Origin: Dokdonella sp.
GTDB lineage: Bacteria; Pseudomonadota; Gammaproteobacteria; Xanthomonadales; Rhodanobacteraceae
Assembly: GCA_023228465.1 (NCBI GenBank)
Contig: JALOBC010000018.1
Coordinates: 1 to 62,303, forward strand
Direction: 5' to 3'
DNA length: 62,303 nt
Shown: in pieces, positions 31,245 to 39,867 of the stretch
How positions within the stretch are numbered: the stretch's first letter is position 1
How the letters are laid out: every line of letters begins with the position of its first letter
Made by a program: the position numbers and the translations under genes
The notes under the pieces: generated by a model
The model's input: only the letters and a program-made list of their open reading frames with translations
What the model was told of the DNA's origin: nothing
Databases searched by the model: none

Positions 31245-32597
31245 TCAGTTCCCGGTGCTCGCCACCGCGGTCGAGCGCAGGGGCAAGCGGATGCGCGCAA
31301 CGCAGCCGCTGGCGTCGCTGCGGTTCTGCAGCGCCAGGCTGCCGTCATGCTGTTCGATGATCTGGCGGGCAAGCACCAGGCCGATGCCGGAACCACCGGG
31401 CTTGGTGGTGAAGAAGGGAACGAACAGGTTCTTGCTCGGTGGCAGGCCGGGGCCGTCGTCGCTGACTTCGACCACCAGGCTGCCGGCGTCCACGCGCCAG
31501 CCCAGCGTGACCCGCCCGCCGGCCGCTACCGCGTCCACCGCATTCCTGACCAGGTTGATCAGCGCCTGTTCGATCTGGTCGGGATCGATCTCGACGCGGG
31601 TTGGCGGTGACTTCTCGACCGTGACGGACATGCGCTGTTCCAGGCGCACCACGCGCTGTGCGATTTCGCCGAATTCCACCAGATGCCGGCTGGGCGGCGG
31701 CAGCCGGGCAAGGCGTGTGTAGCGGGCCATGAAGCGCGCCAGGGCATCGGCTCGATCGGCAATGACATCGAGGCCGCTGGCGGCATCCTCGCGCCAGTCA
31801 TGCGGCAGCGGTTCACGGCTCACCAGGCGTGACACCGTTTCAGCCATCGAGCGGATCGGCGCCAGCGAGTTGTTGAGCTCGTGGCCCAGCACGCGCAGCA
31901 GGCGCTGCCAGGCCAGGCGTTCTTCGGCACGCAGCGCGCGACTGAGATCGGAGATGACCAGCAACTGGTGCGGGCGGCCGTCGGCGCGAAAGCGCGCATG
32001 GCGGATTTCCCAGCGCCCGCTGGCACCCGGGAATCCATGCTCGAGCACCTGGGCACCGTCGCTGGCAAGGAAGGGCGCAAGGCCAAGCGCCTGCGCGGTA
32101 CGCCCGTCGAGTTCGCCCATGGGCTTGCCGAGCAGGCGTTCGGCGGCCGGGTTTGCGAGCGCAAGGAAGCCGTCGGCGTCGAAACTCATCACGGCGATGT
32201 CGAGGGCGGCCAGCACCTTGGCGAGCTGCGCACTCTTCTCCTCCACAGCCAGGCGCTGTTCGCGCAGGGTCTGCGCCAGCGCGTTGATTTCCCAGACGAC
32301 CTCTCCGACCGCGTCACCGCGGCGCGCGCGCGAGCCGCGCAGGCTGTAGTCGCCTTCGCGCAGGGCTTCGAGCAGGTTGGCGAGCGTGCGCAGCGGGAAT
32401 ATGGCGCGTGCGCGGAGCGCCATCGCCAGCATCAGCGTGGCGCCAGCCACGACCGCCAGTGCGCTGACCGTCGTGGTGCTGATACCGACGCCATACACGA
32501 GCGCGACGGCCAGCGCGGCGAAGGCGGGCAGCGCAGCCAGCAGGAAGCCCGCGAGCAGGCGCTGCTCGTAATTGAAGCGCGGCCTGCGCGGGTTCAA
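31245..32597 (-). CDS. NtrY-like membrane sensor histidine kinase of the multi-permease cluster
   Basis: The 450-residue sensor kinase has two adjacent membrane helices (about 14-37 and 43-62) with almost no periplasmic loop. A HAMP-like segment follows (about 63-120), then a PAS domain (about 125-215). The phosphoacceptor His239 is in LGHELNNSLAPIRSM. The ATPase domain carries N-box LINLVRNAVDAV, G1 SDDGPGLP, F-box FFTTKPGGSG and G2 GSGIGLVLA. HELNNSLAPI is typical of the NtrY/NtrB-like group. Translation appears to start at a TTG whose last two bases overlap the TGA of the regulator gene (TTGA), indicating tight coupling. With no sensing loop, input may come from within the membrane or from the neighbouring permeases, which is an inference. 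Confidence 0.9.
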   Translation of the reverse strand: MNPRRPRFNYEQRLLAGFLLAALPAFAALAVALVYGVGISTTTVSALAVVAGATLMLAMALRARAIFPLRTLANLLEALREGDYSLRGSRARRGDAVGEVVWEINALAQTLREQRLAVEEKSAQLAKVLAALDIAVMSFDADGFLALANPAAERLLGKPMGELDGRTAQALGLAPFLASDGAQVLEHGFPGASGRWEIRHARFRADGRPHQLLVISDLSRALRAEERLAWQRLLRVLGHELNNSLAPIRSMAETVSRLVSREPLPHDWREDAASGLDVIADRADALARFMARYTRLARLPPPSRHLVEFGEIAQRVVRLEQRMSVTVEKSPPTRVEIDPDQIEQALINLVRNAVDAVAAGGRVTLGWRVDAGSLVVEVSDDGPGLPPSKNLFVPFFTTKPGGSGIGLVLARQIIEQHDGSLALQNRSDASGCVARIRLPLRSTAVASTGN

Positions 32598-33985
32598 CTG
32601 CCGGTCTCGATGCCGTATTTCGCCAGCCGGCGGTACAGCGAGGGTCGGCTGAGGCCGAGCTGGCTGGCCGCGCGCTGGATGTTGCCTCCGGTGCGTGCCA
32701 GCGCTTCGCGCACCATGCGCGCCTCGGCTTCCTCGACGGTGACCGCCTCGTTGGCCGCCAGCGCAGGGGCGCCGGAGAGCGCCAAGGGGGCCGGCGGCTT
32801 GAGGTTCAGCGCGGCCTCGTCGATCTCGGCCGCGTCGCTGAGCAGGGCGGCGCGCTCGATCACGTGCGAGAGTTCGCGCACGTTGCCGGGCCACGCGTAG
32901 CGGGCGAGTGCGCGCAGCGCCGTCGGCGTGAAGCGCAACCCCGCGCGGTGGTAGCGGGCCGCGTAGCGGGCCAGGAAGGATTCGGCGAGCAGGCGGATGT
33001 CCTCGCCGCGCTCGCGCAGTGGCGGCAGGTGCAGTTCCACGGTGTTGAGGCGGAACAGGAGATCCTTGCGGAAATGGCCGCGCGCGACGTCCGCGGCCAG
33101 ATCGGAATTGGTCGCCGAGACCAGGCGCACGTCGACCCGGATCGTGCGCGAAGAGCCGACCCGCTCCAGCTCGCCGTCTTCCAGCACGCGCAGCAGCTTG
33201 GGTTGCTGCGCAGGCGGGATGTTGGCGATCTCGTCGAGGAACAGCGTACCGCCGTCGGCCAGTTCGAAGCGCCCGATGCGGTCGGTCTTGGCATCCGTGA
33301 AGGCGCCCTTCACGTGGCCGAACATCTCGGCCTCGAACACGCTTTCGGGGATGCCGCCCATGTTGACCTTGACGAAGGATCGCTCGGCACGCCGCGAGAG
33401 CGCATGGAGTCTGGCGGCGATCACGCCCTTGCCGGTGCCGTTCTCGCCGAGGATCAGCACGTTGGCATCGGTCGGCGCCACCCGCTCCAGCATCGCCAGC
33501 AGCGTCTGCATCGGCGGCGAGGAGGCGATGAAGCCATCCTCGTCGTCGCCGGCGCGCAGCAGGGCGTTCTCGGCCGCCAGGCGCTGCTCGCTGCGCCGCG
33601 CCGCGCCGAGCGCAAGCTGGTTGCGCAGGATGCTGGCCAGGCGCTGGTTGTCCCACGGCTTCTCGACGAAATCGCCGGCGCCCAGGCGCATTGCCTCGAC
33701 CGCGATGTCGATGGTGCCCCAGGCGGTCATGACGACGACCGGAAGTTCGGCATCGAATTTCCTGAGTTCGCGCAGGAGGTCCAGGCCTTCGGCGCCGGAA
33801 GTCGTGTCGCGGCTGTAGTTGAGGTCGATCAGGGCCGCGTCGAAGCGCTGGCGGCGCGCGCATTCGAGCGCCGCAGCCGGGCTGTCGGCCACCACGCAAC
33901 CAATGCCTTCGGCCTTGAGCAACAGGCGTAGTGCCTCGCGGATGTCACGCTGGTCGTCGGCGATGAGAATGGTGGTGCGGGTCAT
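32594..33985 (-). CDS. NtrX/NtrC-type sigma-54 response regulator of the multi-permease cluster
   Basis: The 463-residue bacterial enhancer-binding protein has a receiver domain (1-~120) with acidic pocket D10/D11, phosphoacceptor Asp54 ([10 protein letters not shown]) and Lys109 (VEKPW). The AAA+ domain has Walker A GENGTGKG (180-187), the sigma-54 contact loop GAFTDA (227-232) in place of the usual GAFTGA, and Walker [11 protein letters not shown] Fis-type helix-turn-helix ends the protein ([27 protein letters not shown]). The start is ATG 33985; a TTG two codons upstream was rejected. It activates sigma-54 promoters from distant palindromes, and such a promoter and palindromes exist upstream of the first transporter gene (51850-52040). 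It is coupled to the kinase gene by a 4-base overlap. Confidence 0.94.
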   Translation of the reverse strand: MTRTTILIADDQRDIREALRLLLKAEGIGCVVADSPAAALECARRQRFDAALIDLNYSRDTTSGAEGLDLLRELRKFDAELPVVVMTAWGTIDIAVEAMRLGAGDFVEKPWDNQRLASILRNQLALGAARRSEQRLAAENALLRAGDDEDGFIASSPPMQTLLAMLERVAPTDANVLILGENGTGKGVIAARLHALSRRAERSFVKVNMGGIPESVFEAEMFGHVKGAFTDAKTDRIGRFELADGGTLFLDEIANIPPAQQPKLLRVLEDGELERVGSSRTIRVDVRLVSATNSDLAADVARGHFRKDLLFRLNTVELHLPPLRERGEDIRLLAESFLARYAARYHRAGLRFTPTALRALARYAWPGNVRELSHVIERAALLSDAAEIDEAALNLKPPAPLALSGAPALAANEAVTVEEAEARMVREALARTGGNIQRAASQLGLSRPSLYRRLAKYGIETGS

Positions 33986-34074
33986 TGCCAATGCTGACGG
34001 GGGCTGGGGCCGAAATCGGCGGAGTCGGTGTCGTTGCGCAAGTCAGGCGGACCCGACGCAGGGAGCCGTCGAGG

Positions 34075-34096
34075 CGATCGGGGCCACGCCCGATCG
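34075..34096 (-). terminator. Hairpin between the second ATPase gene and the regulator gene
   Basis: CGATCGGG (34075-34082) and CCCGATCG (34089-34096) form a perfect 8-bp stem with a 6-nt loop, without a T-tract. It lies in a 223-bp gap, the widest inside the cluster, and may separate the transporter transcript from the two-component genes. Confidence 0.45.
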
Positions 34097-34208
34097 TCCT
34101 TGCGGGTCGTGGCACTGGCCGTCCCGGCGGGTTCGGCCAGATCATAGCAAGCCCGGTGCGGGCGTCCGCGACGCATGGCATCCGGCGACGCCTGCGGTAC
34201 GCGCCCGC

Positions 34209-34880
34209 TCACCCGGCTGGTGCTTCGATCCAGCCATCGGCCAGGCGCACCACGCGCTGCGCTTCGTTGCCGAAGGCCTCGTTGTGTGTCACCTGCACGA
34301 TCGTCATGCCGTCGCGATGCAGCTCATGCAGCAGATCCATGATCGTGCGTGCCTGCGTGGAGTGCAGCGCACCGGTCGGCTCGTCGGCGAGCAGCAGGCG
34401 TGGGCGGGTGATGACCGCGCGCGCCACCGCGACCAGCTGCTGCTGGCCGCCGGAAAGCTGCGCAGGATAGAGCTCCTTCTTGCCGACGATCTGGAAGCGG
34501 TCGAGCAGGTCGGCGACCTGTGCCGCACGCTCCTTCGCCGGCACGTTGCGGTACTGCAGGGGCAGGTCCAGGTTTTCCCACACCTTGAGGTCGTCGATCA
34601 GATGGTAGTGCTGGAAGATGAAGCCGACCTTCTCGCGCTGCAGCGCCTGGCGCTGCCGGGTGTTGAGCGTCTCGACCGCGACAGCATCGAAGGTGAAGCC
34701 GCCCTGCCAGTCATGGTCCATCAGCCCGAGCACGTTGAGGAGCGTGGTCTTGCCGGCGCCGGACGGCCCCATGATGCTGACGAACTCGCCCTCGGCGATG
34801 TCCAGGGTGATGTTGCGCAGCAACCACTGCCGTCCATTCGCCAGCGGTACGGATTTTTCGAGCTGTTGGAGGTGGATCAT
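34209..34880 (-). CDS. ABC ATPase 2 of the multi-permease cluster (MacB/LolD type)
   Basis: The 223-residue ATP-binding subunit of the LolD/MacB family has Walker [10 protein letters not shown] (38-46), Q-loop [12 protein letters not shown], signature LSGGQQQ (142-148), Walker B RLLLADEP and H-switch VTHNE. The D-loop reads ALHS (171-174) instead of the usual NLDS, so its conserved aspartate is replaced by His173. The aspartate is present in the other ATPase of the cluster. The start [10 protein letters not shown] follows GGAGG. A longer in-frame reading lacks a ribosome site. It lies 105 bp after permease 6 and is the last transporter gene before the regulators. It presumably powers one or more of the permeases, perhaps as a heterodimer with ATPase 1. 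Confidence 0.93.
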   Translation of the reverse strand: MIHLQQLEKSVPLANGRQWLLRNITLDIAEGEFVSIMGPSGAGKTTLLNVLGLMDHDWQGGFTFDAVAVETLNTRQRQALQREKVGFIFQHYHLIDDLKVWENLDLPLQYRNVPAKERAAQVADLLDRFQIVGKKELYPAQLSGGQQQLVAVARAVITRPRLLLADEPTGALHSTQARTIMDLLHELHRDGMTIVQVTHNEAFGNEAQRVVRLADGWIEAPAG

Positions 34881-34985
34881 GGGTTCGTCCGGAGCGGGGT
34901 TGGGGACCTTTGGCGATCCGTGCTGCACAGGTTCGTGGAAGCACGGGTGGTGCGCTGGCGCGCGCGGAAACCGATCCGCCGTCGC

Positions 34986-37406
34986 CTATTCATGTCGCAA
35001 CGCCTCGACCGGATCGGTCGCCGCGGCGCGCCGCGCGGGGAGCCAGCAGGCGATGAGCGCCACCAGGGCAACCACGCCCATTGCCCCGCTCCAGCTTGCC
35101 GGATCGGCATAGCCGACCCCGAACAGCCGGTCGGCGACGAGGCGCGCTGCGGTGAGGCCCATGAGGGTGCCTGCGGCGAGGCCGGCAATGATCAGCCGGC
35201 CGCCCTGGCGCAGCACGAGCTTGCGTACCCCCGATGGCGTGGCGCCGAGCGCCATGCGTACACCCAGCTCCGCGGTGCGGCGGCGGACCGCGAATCCGAG
35301 CACGGCGGCGAGGCCGAGTGCGGCCAGGGCCAGCGTGACCACCGCGAAGGCACCGATCGTCTCGACCAGCCCGCGGCGGGCGGCGAAGCTCGCCTCCACG
35401 CGTTGCGCGAGTGGCTGGTTGAAGGCGATCAGGGCGTCGGGCATGCGGTGGGCAACCAGGCGCCGCACGGGTTCCGCCAGCGCTGCCACCTCCCCGTCGG
35501 CGCGCAAGAGCAGGATGAAACGCGGATCCGGGATCGCGCTGCTGCGGTAGACGGTGGGCATGCCATCATGCTCCTCCAGGGACGCCGTCTTCACCTCGTG
35601 TACCACGCCGACGATCGGGCTCATCAGGCGCGGGGCCGTCGGCGTCGCCATGTCCTGCGGCGAGCGGAAGTCGATGCCGACGCTGGCCTGGAGCGGGTCG
35701 CTGTTGCCCAGATACCGCCGCACATAGCTTTCATCGACGATGGCAGGAGAGGGTCCGTCGCCTGCGCGAGCCCGGCTGTCGAACCCGCGCCCGCGCAACA
35801 GCGGGATGCCGAGCGTGGCGAAGTAGTCGGGCGACACGGTTCGCGTGCGCAGCTGCTGCAATCCCGGCTGGCCGGGCACCTGCGCTTCGCTGAAGCTGTC
35901 GCCGCCGCTGAATGGCGAGATGTCGGCGGTCGCGACGTGCTGCACGCCCGGCAGCGCCGCCGCGTCGCGCATGAGGTCGTCGATGGCGGATTTGAGCCCG
36001 CCATCGTGGCGCGGATCGTAGTCGGGACGAAGGCGCGCCGGCGTGGCGAGGTCGATGCCGGTCATCAACACGCCCTGCGCATTGAAGCCGGCGTCGACGT
36101 CAAGGACATTCAGCGCGCTGCGCAGGAGCAGCGCCGCGCAACCGAGCAGCGCGGTGGTCAGCGCCACCTGGCCGACCAGCAGCGCCGGCCTCAGGCGCCC
36201 CATGCCATGGGCGCGGCCCTGCCGGGACAGGCCGGAGCGATGGCGCAGCAGGCGTGCGGCGACGAGTCCAGTCAACAACACGGCCGCCGTGATGGCGCCG
36301 CCGCTGGCCAGTGCCATCGTCCCGACGTTTGCCTCGATCGGCATGCCCTCCGGCAGCAGGCGCCGTGCGGCAAGCAGTTGCAGGCCAGGACCGACCAGTG
36401 CCAGGCCCGTGCCAACGCCTGCCAGCGTCGGCACCAGCAGATCTGCGAGCGCCAGCCACGCGACGCTGCCCTCGCCGGCGCCGAGCGCCCGGCGGATGTC
36501 GAATTCGCTGCTGCGCTGGAGCAGGCGGTCGAGTTGCAGGTTGACCAGGTTGGCACCCACCGCGAGCAGCAGGATGAGGCCGGCGAGCTGCAGCATCGCC
36601 AGCGCGGGACCGTGGCGGGCGGCAAAGTGCGCGCGCCAGGGCTCTGCATGCGGCTGCGGGTCCATGCTGGCGAACATGGCGCGCAACGGCCCGAGGTCCT
36701 TGCCGTCCGCGTAGACGTTGTCGAGGGCGAGGCGCGCCTGCTCCATGCTGGCTCCGGGCGCCAGCCGTGCGATCACCTCGAGTTCGCCCACGCCGTCGAT
36801 GGCGGACAGGGGCAGCGGCCTGACAAACGGCCGCCAGGCGTCGGTCTGCGTGTCCGGGAAGGCAAAGCCCGGCGGCATCACGCCGATGATCGTGTCGGTG
36901 CGCTCGCCGAAGTGCACGCTGCGGCCGAGGATCTGCGGGTCGGCGTGGAAGCGGCGCCGCCATACGGCATCGGAGATCACCAGCACGTGGTCGGCACCCG
37001 CTGCGGCGTCGGCCGCCTCGATGCCGCGGCCGAGCTGTGGCGCAACGCCGAGCACCGCATCCAGTTGCGGCGTCACCTGCGCGATGCGCCAGGCACGGCC
37101 CGCGTCGTCGCTGCGCGTGCGATTGGCATCCACGAAGCCGGCGACGCCGCGGAAAATGGTCTTGTCGCGCGCGAGTTCGCCCCGGTAGTGCTCGCTCAGG
37201 CTGCTCTCGTTGTTGATCTTCGCCAGCCTGAGCTTCAGCCATACCAGGCTGTCGTCGGCCGCATAGGGCAAGGGTTTCCAGCGCAGCGTCCCCAGCGCGT
37301 CGAAGACGGTGGCGTTGACCGCGGTGACCGCTGCGACCAGCAGGAACACGACCAGCGCGAAGCTGGGCGCGCGGTGCAGTACGCGCAAGATTGGAATCGA
37401 TTTCAT
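34986..37406 (-). CDS. FtsX/MacB-type ABC permease 6 (most divergent of six)
   Basis: The 806-residue protein has the duplicated MacB/FtsX layout: TM1, a large periplasmic core, three TM helices, TM5, a second periplasmic core and three TM helices. Two ATPase-contact motifs are visible, DIRRALGAG in the middle and GVRMALGATP near the end. The C-terminus is PARRAAATDPVEALRHE. It is the most divergent of the six. The N-terminus MKSIPILRVLHRAPSFALVV is shorter than the DLRxALRxLxRxPGF opening of its neighbours, and the first contact region (LQLDRLLQRSSEFDIRRALGAG) is atypical. It starts 13 bp after permease 5 and is followed by ATPase 2. The periplasmic regions do not suggest a substrate. Confidence 0.9.
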   Translation of the reverse strand: MKSIPILRVLHRAPSFALVVFLLVAAVTAVNATVFDALGTLRWKPLPYAADDSLVWLKLRLAKINNESSLSEHYRGELARDKTIFRGVAGFVDANRTRSDDAGRAWRIAQVTPQLDAVLGVAPQLGRGIEAADAAAGADHVLVISDAVWRRRFHADPQILGRSVHFGERTDTIIGVMPPGFAFPDTQTDAWRPFVRPLPLSAIDGVGELEVIARLAPGASMEQARLALDNVYADGKDLGPLRAMFASMDPQPHAEPWRAHFAARHGPALAMLQLAGLILLLAVGANLVNLQLDRLLQRSSEFDIRRALGAGEGSVAWLALADLLVPTLAGVGTGLALVGPGLQLLAARRLLPEGMPIEANVGTMALASGGAITAAVLLTGLVAARLLRHRSGLSRQGRAHGMGRLRPALLVGQVALTTALLGCAALLLRSALNVLDVDAGFNAQGVLMTGIDLATPARLRPDYDPRHDGGLKSAIDDLMRDAAALPGVQHVATADISPFSGGDSFSEAQVPGQPGLQQLRTRTVSPDYFATLGIPLLRGRGFDSRARAGDGPSPAIVDESYVRRYLGNSDPLQASVGIDFRSPQDMATPTAPRLMSPIVGVVHEVKTASLEEHDGMPTVYRSSAIPDPRFILLLRADGEVAALAEPVRRLVAHRMPDALIAFNQPLAQRVEASFAARRGLVETIGAFAVVTLALAALGLAAVLGFAVRRRTAELGVRMALGATPSGVRKLVLRQGGRLIIAGLAAGTLMGLTAARLVADRLFGVGYADPASWSGAMGVVALVALIACWLPARRAAATDPVEALRHE

Positions 37407-37419
37407 GAGCGGCTCTCCA

Positions 37420-39855
37420 TCATTCGCTGCGCAGCGCGACCATCGGCTCGACCTGCAACGCCCGCCACGCGGGCAGCCAGGCCGCGAAGCCGACGGCCAG
37501 TGCCAGGGTGGCGACCACGGCGAGGTACACCAGCGGGTCGCTGCGCGTGCCAGGCGTGAGCATCTGGCCGAGCAGCAGCGTGAAGCCGAAGGCCAGCGGC
37601 AGGCCGATGCCGAGCCCGATCAGCACCTGGCGTGCACTGCGCCGCAGCACCAGCGCCAGCACCTTGCCGGGCGGTGCGCCGAGCGCGCGCCGCACGCCGA
37701 TCTCGCGCGTGCGCGCGGCCACGTCGAAGGCGAGCACGGCGTGGATGCCGGCTGCGGCGAGCAGGACCGCGAAGATGGCAAAGGCGCTGAACATGCGCGC
37801 CAGGATGTCCTGGCCCCAGAACAGCCGGTTCCGCCATTCCTGCATCGGGCGCAGCCAGTACACCGGCAGGTTGGGATCGATCGTCCGCACCGCGTGGCGG
37901 ATGCTCTCGCCGAGCGCCGTGGCGTCGCCGCCCCCGGCATGCACGGCGAAGCTCAGGAAGGCCGGCGGATCCTGCACCAGGGGCCGGTAGATGTTGCCGT
38001 CGCCGCGATGCGCGGCCGCGGTTGCGCTGGTCACGATGTAATCCGATTGCAGGCTGTCGGCCACGACGCCGACCACTTCCATCCAGGGCTTTTCGCCATC
38101 CCTGGGCTGCAGGCGCACCCGCTGGCCGATCGCCGACTGGCCCGGCCAGGCCTTGGCGGCGAAGGCGGCGCTGACGATGGCGACCGGAATCGAATCGGCA
38201 TGGTCGCGGGCATCGAACAGCCGGCCTTCGCGCAGGCCGACGCCGAAGGTTGCGAAGAAGTCGTCGCTGACGCGGCTTGACCAGGCCAGCGGCAGGCGCG
38301 CATCGACATCGACCGGGTCGCCGGCGCGGGCATACTCCTGGCGTTCGTAGCCCATCAGCGGCAGGGTGCTGGCGACACTGCTGGCATCCACGCCGGGCAG
38401 CGTGGCGAGCTCGTCTTGCAGTGCGCGGGCGAAACGCGCGCGGGCACCGGGATCGGGATAATCGGCCTCGAACAGGGCCAGCCGCCCGGTCAGCACGCCA
38501 TCGATGCGCAGGCCGGTGTCGGTGTGCTGGGCATCAAGCGCGCTCTTGATCGTCGCGCCGGCGCCGACCAGCAGCACCAGTCCGAGAGCGATCTCGCCGC
38601 TGACCAGGAAGCGTCCCGCGCCGCGCGGGCGTTCGCCAGCCTGCGTCTTGCCGGCGAGGCCGGCGTGCACGTCGAGCCGGCTCGAGCGCAGGGCCGGTGC
38701 CAGCCCGGCGCCCAGCGCCGCCAGGAAGGCAATTGCGCCGGCGAACAGCAGGTCGCGTACGTCGGTGCGGTAGTCCACCCAGTAGGGGAGGTTGTCGGCC
38801 ATCGCCTCGTCCACGCCGCCGTGGGCGACCCACACGCTGGCACCGCACCAGCCGAGCGCGGTGGCGAGACCGGCGATGACCAGCGCTTCGGTGATGATCT
38901 GCACCGCCAGCCGGCGCCGGCTGGCGCCGAGCGCGGCGCGCACCGCCAGTTCCCGCGTGCGCGCACCGAAGCGCGCGGTCATCAGCGCGGCCACGTTGGT
39001 GCAGGCGATCAGCAGTACCAGCAGCACCGCCACGAACATGGCAAGCGTGCTCTGGCGGATCTGCGGCTGGATGAATTCGTTGGCGAAGGCCTCCACCCTT
39101 GCCATGTCGCCGCGCAGCGGTTCGCTGCGTTCCGCGGCCAGCGTTTGCACCAGCGCATCGATGCGCTCGCGTGCCTGGGCCAGCGAGACGCCCTCACGCA
39201 GGCGGCCAAAGGCCTGGACCAGGGCCCCATCCTCGCCGGGCGCACTGGCCCGGTCGGTGGCCAGCGGCAGCCACAACGACTCGTTGACCGGGAAGGCGAA
39301 GCCTTCCGGCATCACACCGACCACCGTCACCGCATGGCCGTTGATGCGCACCGGGCGGCCGATGATCGCCGGGTCGGCATTGAACTGCAGCTGCCAGGTG
39401 CGCTGGCCGAGCAGGGCCACCGCCGCCGCACCGGGCTTCGCGTCGGCCGCGCCGAAGCCGCGCCCCAGCGCCGGCTGGACACCCAGCACGTCGAACGCAT
39501 CCGGGCTGATCCAGGCTGCGGACAGGCGCTCGGGCGGACTTTGCAGCCCGCCGAGGTTGGCCGTGCCCTGGTACCAGGCGGCCAGCGGTCCAAGCACGTC
39601 CTGGCGCGCGCGCAGGTCGAGCCAGTCGGCCTGTGGCAGTGCGAGGCTGCGGCCCTGGCTGGCCCGCTGCGTGTATTCGACATGCACCAGCCGATCTGCG
39701 TCCTTGAACGGCAGCGGCTTCAGCGCGAACGCGTTGATCGCACCGAACATGTACACGGACAGGCCGATGCCGACCGCGAGCATCAGCACGCAGACCAGGG
39801 TGAATCCGGGCGAGCGGAGCAGCGAACGCAACGCGAAGCGAAGGTCATGCAGCAT
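37420..39855 (-). CDS. FtsX/MacB-type ABC permease 5
   Basis: The 811-residue duplicated permease opens with MLHDLRFALRSLLRSPGFTL, the standard amphipathic lead and TM1 of this family. The first periplasmic core includes the motif VVGVMPEGFAFP. Three TM helices follow, with the contact motif ELAVRAALGASRRRL. The second half repeats the plan, with periplasmic VVGVVADSLQ and contact motif GVRRALGAPPGKV. The C-terminus PAWRALQVEPMVALRSE is diagnostic of these permeases. It starts 12 bp after permease 4 and ends 13 bp before permease 6, so it is clearly co-transcribed. It is comparable in size to orphan duplicated MacB-like permeases of other bacteria, unlike MacB, which fuses a 4-TM permease to its ATPase. 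Confidence 0.93.
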   Translation of the reverse strand: MLHDLRFALRSLLRSPGFTLVCVLMLAVGIGLSVYMFGAINAFALKPLPFKDADRLVHVEYTQRASQGRSLALPQADWLDLRARQDVLGPLAAWYQGTANLGGLQSPPERLSAAWISPDAFDVLGVQPALGRGFGAADAKPGAAAVALLGQRTWQLQFNADPAIIGRPVRINGHAVTVVGVMPEGFAFPVNESLWLPLATDRASAPGEDGALVQAFGRLREGVSLAQARERIDALVQTLAAERSEPLRGDMARVEAFANEFIQPQIRQSTLAMFVAVLLVLLIACTNVAALMTARFGARTRELAVRAALGASRRRLAVQIITEALVIAGLATALGWCGASVWVAHGGVDEAMADNLPYWVDYRTDVRDLLFAGAIAFLAALGAGLAPALRSSRLDVHAGLAGKTQAGERPRGAGRFLVSGEIALGLVLLVGAGATIKSALDAQHTDTGLRIDGVLTGRLALFEADYPDPGARARFARALQDELATLPGVDASSVASTLPLMGYERQEYARAGDPVDVDARLPLAWSSRVSDDFFATFGVGLREGRLFDARDHADSIPVAIVSAAFAAKAWPGQSAIGQRVRLQPRDGEKPWMEVVGVVADSLQSDYIVTSATAAAHRGDGNIYRPLVQDPPAFLSFAVHAGGGDATALGESIRHAVRTIDPNLPVYWLRPMQEWRNRLFWGQDILARMFSAFAIFAVLLAAAGIHAVLAFDVAARTREIGVRRALGAPPGKVLALVLRRSARQVLIGLGIGLPLAFGFTLLLGQMLTPGTRSDPLVYLAVVATLALAVGFAAWLPAWRALQVEPMVALRSE

Positions 39856-39867
39856 CGGGAGTCTCCG

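Noticed and set aside
33819-37559. Very long plus-strand open frame opposite the regulator, ATPase 2 and permease 6
   Set aside because: It crosses three well-supported minus-strand genes, with composition typical of antisense GC-rich frames (His, Arg, Gln, Gly).
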